DNA from: Burkholderiaceae bacterium
GTDB taxonomy: Bacteria; Pseudomonadota; Gammaproteobacteria; Burkholderiales; Burkholderiaceae_D
Assembly (NCBI GenBank): GCA_023653025.1
Contig: JAMNXS010000017.1
Coordinates: 1-43,618 of the forward strand
Length of the DNA stretch: 43,618 nt
Reading direction: 5' to 3'
The translations under genes and the position numbers were made by a program. The notes under the pieces are model-generated. The model searched no databases, had not been told where the DNA came from, and saw only the letters and a list, made by a program, of their open reading frames with translations. Of the stretch, positions 41,327 to 43,618 are shown one piece after another. Each line of letters begins with the position of its first letter. The stretch's first letter is position 1.

Positions 41327-42361
41327 TCAGTGGGCGGGACGCCCGAGGACTGCATCGAGCGAGTCTTCCGACAGCATGACCTCGATCCAGGCATCGAGGT
41401 CCGCCTCGCCGGCGGCCAGCAGCCGCTCGCCCGCCCACTGCGGCAAATCTCCGAAGCGGGATGACAGCACGCGAACCAGGCACTGCCGCTTGCCGTCGAT
41501 CCGTCCCTGCTGCATGCCCTGCTGCATGCCCTGCTGCATGCCCTGCTGCATGCCCTGCTGCATCCCTTGCTGCATGCCCTGCTGCATTCCTTGCTCGATC
41601 CCCTGCTTCAGGCCATTTTCGATGGCCCTGCGCTCCATCGTACTCAGGTAAGGCATGTTTCTTTCCTCCTCCAATTGCTGCAACTCCTGCTGCAAATTCG
41701 CATCCAGCTCCGGCGGCAGGTACATCATCCAGTCGATGATTCTGAACAGATCGATGACCTGCTGTCGATCCCAGCCGCGCTGGTACAGGCTCTGAACGAG
41801 TTGCCACTTGGCCGCGAAACGAGCCCGGACATCGTCGCGCGTCGCACGGGTGCACAGATGCGCGCGAGTGACCAGCGAGAACGGATTGTTGCCGTCATCC
41901 AGCCGGGCTTCGCTGCCTACCCAGTCGAGCAGTTTAGCTACCGGAAAGCGCAGGCTCAGATGACAGCCGCACGCGTCATAGTGGAAACGCTCCGGGCGCC
42001 AATCAGGTCGGTCGTCGGCCAGTACCGCAAGACTGGCGATCGGCTGGCGGTAGCGGTCATACAGACGGTAGTGGTAGACGAACATGCGTTCGGCGAATTC
42101 GTCGCCCGTGCTGCCTTGAACTTCGATGTGCACGTATAGCCACTCCGGCCTTCCGCCTTGCCGCATCACGCGGACCAGCTTGTCCACGAAGCGCCTGCCC
42201 AGCTCCGCGTCGCGGACCACGGCACGCAATTCCTGATCGAGAAAAACCGGCGGCACCTGCCAGTCAATTTGCGCATGGGCCTGCGGGAAATAAAAGTGCA
42301 GGAAGTCCGAGAAGTAGCGCTCGATGGCGTCCTTCCACGGACTGTCATAGTCGTCTGGCAC
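41327..42361 (-). CDS. Rpn-family PD-(D/E)XK nuclease with C-terminal DUF4351 region and GMQQ repeats
   Basis: A 344-residue protein of the recombination-promoting nuclease family, often mislabelled as a transposase. The nuclease region begins DSPWKDAIERYF; the catalytic pattern is in VDKLVRV, with the E-x-Q in YVHIEVQGS. The C-terminal region (VRVLSSRFGDLP, AGERLLAAGEADLDAW) is DUF4351-like. Between them lie seven GMQQ units encoded by a 12-bp repeat. The GTG at 42361 is preceded by GGGAG at seven bases and starts the family N-terminus; an ATG 29 codons upstream is an alternative. No terminal inverted repeats or target duplication suggest an insertion sequence. Confidence 0.85.
   Translation of the reverse strand: MPDDYDSPWKDAIERYFSDFLHFYFPQAHAQIDWQVPPVFLDQELRAVVRDAELGRRFVDKLVRVMRQGGRPEWLYVHIEVQGSTGDEFAERMFVYHYRLYDRYRQPIASLAVLADDRPDWRPERFHYDACGCHLSLRFPVAKLLDWVGSEARLDDGNNPFSLVTRAHLCTRATRDDVRARFAAKWQLVQSLYQRGWDRQQVIDLFRIIDWMMYLPPELDANLQQELQQLEEERNMPYLSTMERRAIENGLKQGIEQGMQQGMQQGMQQGMQQGMQQGMQQGMQQGRIDGKRQCLVRVLSSRFGDLPQWAGERLLAAGEADLDAWIEVMLSEDSLDAVLGRPAH
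41507..41592 (-). repeat. 12-bp tandem repeat inside the Rpn-type gene
   Basis: GCTGCAT recurs at 41509, 41521, 41533, 41545, 41557, 41569 and 41581, exactly 12 bases apart, giving seven GMQQ units on the minus strand, with a related GIEQ unit beyond. Copy-number change keeps the frame, so slippage would alter linker length between nuclease and C-terminal domains. Confidence 0.92.
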
Positions 42362-42528
42362 TGCGCGCTCCCGGCGAATTCGGAGCGCCCAGCTTGCAGG
42401 AGAGGCGCCGAGGCGGTGCGGCAGTGGCACCGGCCGGACCTTCGCCATGGCCTCGCGTGCAGCCGCCCGGCGAAGGTGTGGCGTTGATGCATCGCCTGCC
42501 GGCTTGACAGGCGAGGCGGCCGTCCGAA

Positions 42529-42843
42529 CTACAGGAAGGCGACGCGGGCGCGTAGTGCGTCCAGGGCGATGATCGCGTCGGACAGCGGCTTGCCGCCCGG
42601 CTGCCCGCCGGTGATCACACCCCGGCCGGCTACTGGCGCGAGGCTGTCGACTTTGAAGCGCGGCATGTCCGGGCCGTGGCGGATGAAGCAGGACTCGTCA
42701 AAGAACAGGCGGTCGCCGTTGTCGTCGATCTCGTCGAAATCGAGGCTGTCATAGCCGATCAGGCGGCCGATGCCGGCTTCGCCGTCGGCCACGTCCTCGG
42801 CGTGGACCGTCCGGGCGACCGGGTCGATCAGGTAAACGCGCAT
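42529..42843 (-). CDS. Small hypothetical acidic protein
   Basis: A 104-residue protein starting MRVYLIDPVARTVHAEDV, acidic in the middle (DSLDFDEIDDNGDRLFFDE) and ending with GGKPLSDAIIALDALRARV. It resembles short DUF3846-like proteins found in phages and proteobacteria, but that is tentative. GGAG lies six bases before the ATG. It follows the MipA/OmpV gene by 18 bases and is probably cotranscribed with it. Confidence 0.6.
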   Translation of the reverse strand: MRVYLIDPVARTVHAEDVADGEAGIGRLIGYDSLDFDEIDDNGDRLFFDESCFIRHGPDMPRFKVDSLAPVAGRGVITGGQPGGKPLSDAIIALDALRARVAFL

Positions 42844-42861
42844 GGCGATCTCCAGAGGGGG

Positions 42862-43618
42862 TTACAGGCGCCAGCCGTAGCCAAAATAGATCACCGGCGT
42901 GAAGCGGCGCTCGGCAATCGGGCTGTCGGCCTGGGCGTCGGACAGGCGGTTCAGGCTAGCGCCGTAAAACAGCGCGCCGCCGGGCCCGGTGGCATACAAG
43001 CCGCTCAATCCGACCGACAAGGCAGTGCCGGCGCCGGCATTGTACGCGGGACGGCCGCCCGTGGCTTCAGAGGCACGCACGCCCCAGTAGTAATTGTTCA
43101 TCGCCGCATTCTGCCAGGTCGCGCCGACCAGGCCGTTCAGGCGAAAGCCGCGCTCGGTAATCAGCGGCCGGATGAACTGCAACTGCGCGACCCGCCCGTC
43201 GCTCTTGCCGGTCACGTCGAATCCGACATCGACATTCAGCACGCCGACCGGCGTCGTCCAGCGCACGCTCGGGCCGGCATCGATCGCGAAGTCGCGGTCG
43301 GCCATGCCGGCGGTACGAGTGCCATCGGCGGCTTCGTAACCGAAGCGCGGCTCGGCATACAGTCCCACCCGCAGCGAACGGTCCGCAGACGTATATCCCC
43401 ACAGACCGGCCTTGAGCCCGGTCACGTAGGCGACGTCGCCCCATGTGTACTGAATCACCGGCAGCACCAGCGTGCGCAAGCCGCTACTGCCGGAGGTTTT
43501 CGGGAAGGCACCGATGCCGAGGCCAAGGAAATTGCGGGCTGACGGAATCGGTTGCTGCGCTTGGCGCTCGGCCTCGCTTTCTGACCGGACAGGCGACTGG
43601 GCTTGCGCGGCCGGCAGG
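42862..43618 (-). CDS. MipA/OmpV-family outer-membrane protein (5' end outside window)
   Basis: The reading frame is open to the window edge; the visible 251 residues begin at the end of a signal peptide (LPAAQAQS) and include GLGIGAFPKTSGSSG, LPVIQYTWGDVAY, DAGPSVRWTTPVG, NYYWGV and the C-terminal YFGYGWRL, an outer-membrane barrel ending. MipA/OmpV proteins are scaffold-like or porin-like barrels of the outer membrane. No ATG lies at the internal TTG sometimes taken as a start (43479), so the true start is beyond 43618. Confidence 0.85.
   Translation of the reverse strand, partial: LPAAQAQSPVRSESEAERQAQQPIPSARNFLGLGIGAFPKTSGSSGLRTLVLPVIQYTWGDVAYVTGLKAGLWGYTSADRSLRVGLYAEPRFGYEAADGTRTAGMADRDFAIDAGPSVRWTTPVGVLNVDVGFDVTGKSDGRVAQLQFIRPLITERGFRLNGLVGATWQNAAMNNYYWGVRASEATGGRPAYNAGAGTALSVGLSGLYATGPGGALFYGASLNRLSDAQADSPIAERRFTPVIYFGYGWRL

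Noticed and set aside
41507-41592. CRISPR-like or non-coding tandem array
   Set aside because: The 12-bp units are in frame inside a protein with nuclease and DUF4351 segments.
41327-42448. Insertion sequence, because Rpn proteins are often labelled transposases
   Set aside because: No terminal inverted repeats, no target-site duplication and no DDE motif; the fold is PD-(D/E)XK nuclease.
42362-42448. Upstream ATG (42448) as start of the Rpn-type gene
   Set aside because: The added 29 residues are not family-like and the ribosome site is poor; kept only as an alternative.

Overview
The window looks like chromosomal DNA of a high-GC betaproteobacterium, probably Rhodocyclales or Burkholderiales. 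This rests on gene content only: a dmp/phenol-type meta-cleavage cluster, a CphA'/CphA pair beside a DUF1854 gene and an ABC exporter, and a GC-rich repeat in inverted pairs. No species can be named from it.

About 0.4-26.2 kb is a near-complete phenol/methylphenol catabolic locus. A leftward block holds a DmpR/XylR-type sigma-54 activator, a GntR/FCD regulator, the ring-fission hydrolase DmpD and an SDR. Divergent from it, two activator-type palindromes and a clear -24/-12 promoter face a long rightward series: dmpK, dmpL, dmpM, a first alpha/gamma pair (here N', O'), a five-gene branched-chain-type ABC importer, a second alpha/gamma pair (N, O), reductase dmpP, ferredoxin dmpQ and catechol 2,3-dioxygenase dmpB. 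After a LysR gene come a GlcG/HbpS-like protein and dmpC, E, H, an SDR, F, G and I, which take 2-hydroxymuconic semialdehyde to pyruvate and acetyl-CoA.

The most unusual observation is that the two DmpN-like alpha subunits align without gaps over their first 250 residues, yet N' has lost all four carboxylate ligand identities of the diiron centre (E110N, E140T, E201D, E235T) and keeps only the two histidines. The second copy has the full set. Only one beta subunit (dmpL) and one effector (dmpM) are present, so N'O' is either a non-catalytic partner of the true hydroxylase or a metalloprotein with different chemistry. The ABC importer between the two pairs has its own oddities: a changed ABC signature in one ATPase and a roughly 170-residue C-terminal membrane extension on one permease.

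A related GC-rich repeat lies in forward/inverted pairs at four junctions of this locus (0.3, 18.1, 21.1-21.4 and 23.0-23.2 kb), once expanded to three tandem 76-bp units, and was not noticed elsewhere in the window. It may mark the joints where the cluster was assembled.

About 26.4-33.5 kb is a mixed region: a 41-residue membrane protein, a TauE/SafE permease, an OmpW-like porin, a Tat/lipoprotein alpha/beta hydrolase, an HNH nuclease, a short hypothetical, MotA without MotB, a small membrane protein, a FemAB/GNAT-like protein and a membrane-anchored methyltransferase. About 33.5-41.3 kb is a cyanophycin locus: DUF1854 protein and ABC exporter leftward, CphA' (degenerate ligase P-loop, no C-terminal ligase domain) and full-length CphA rightward. 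The right end carries an Rpn-type nuclease with a 12-bp tandem repeat, a small hypothetical, and a MipA/OmpV outer-membrane protein cut by the window end. No tRNA, rRNA, CRISPR array or insertion sequence was seen.
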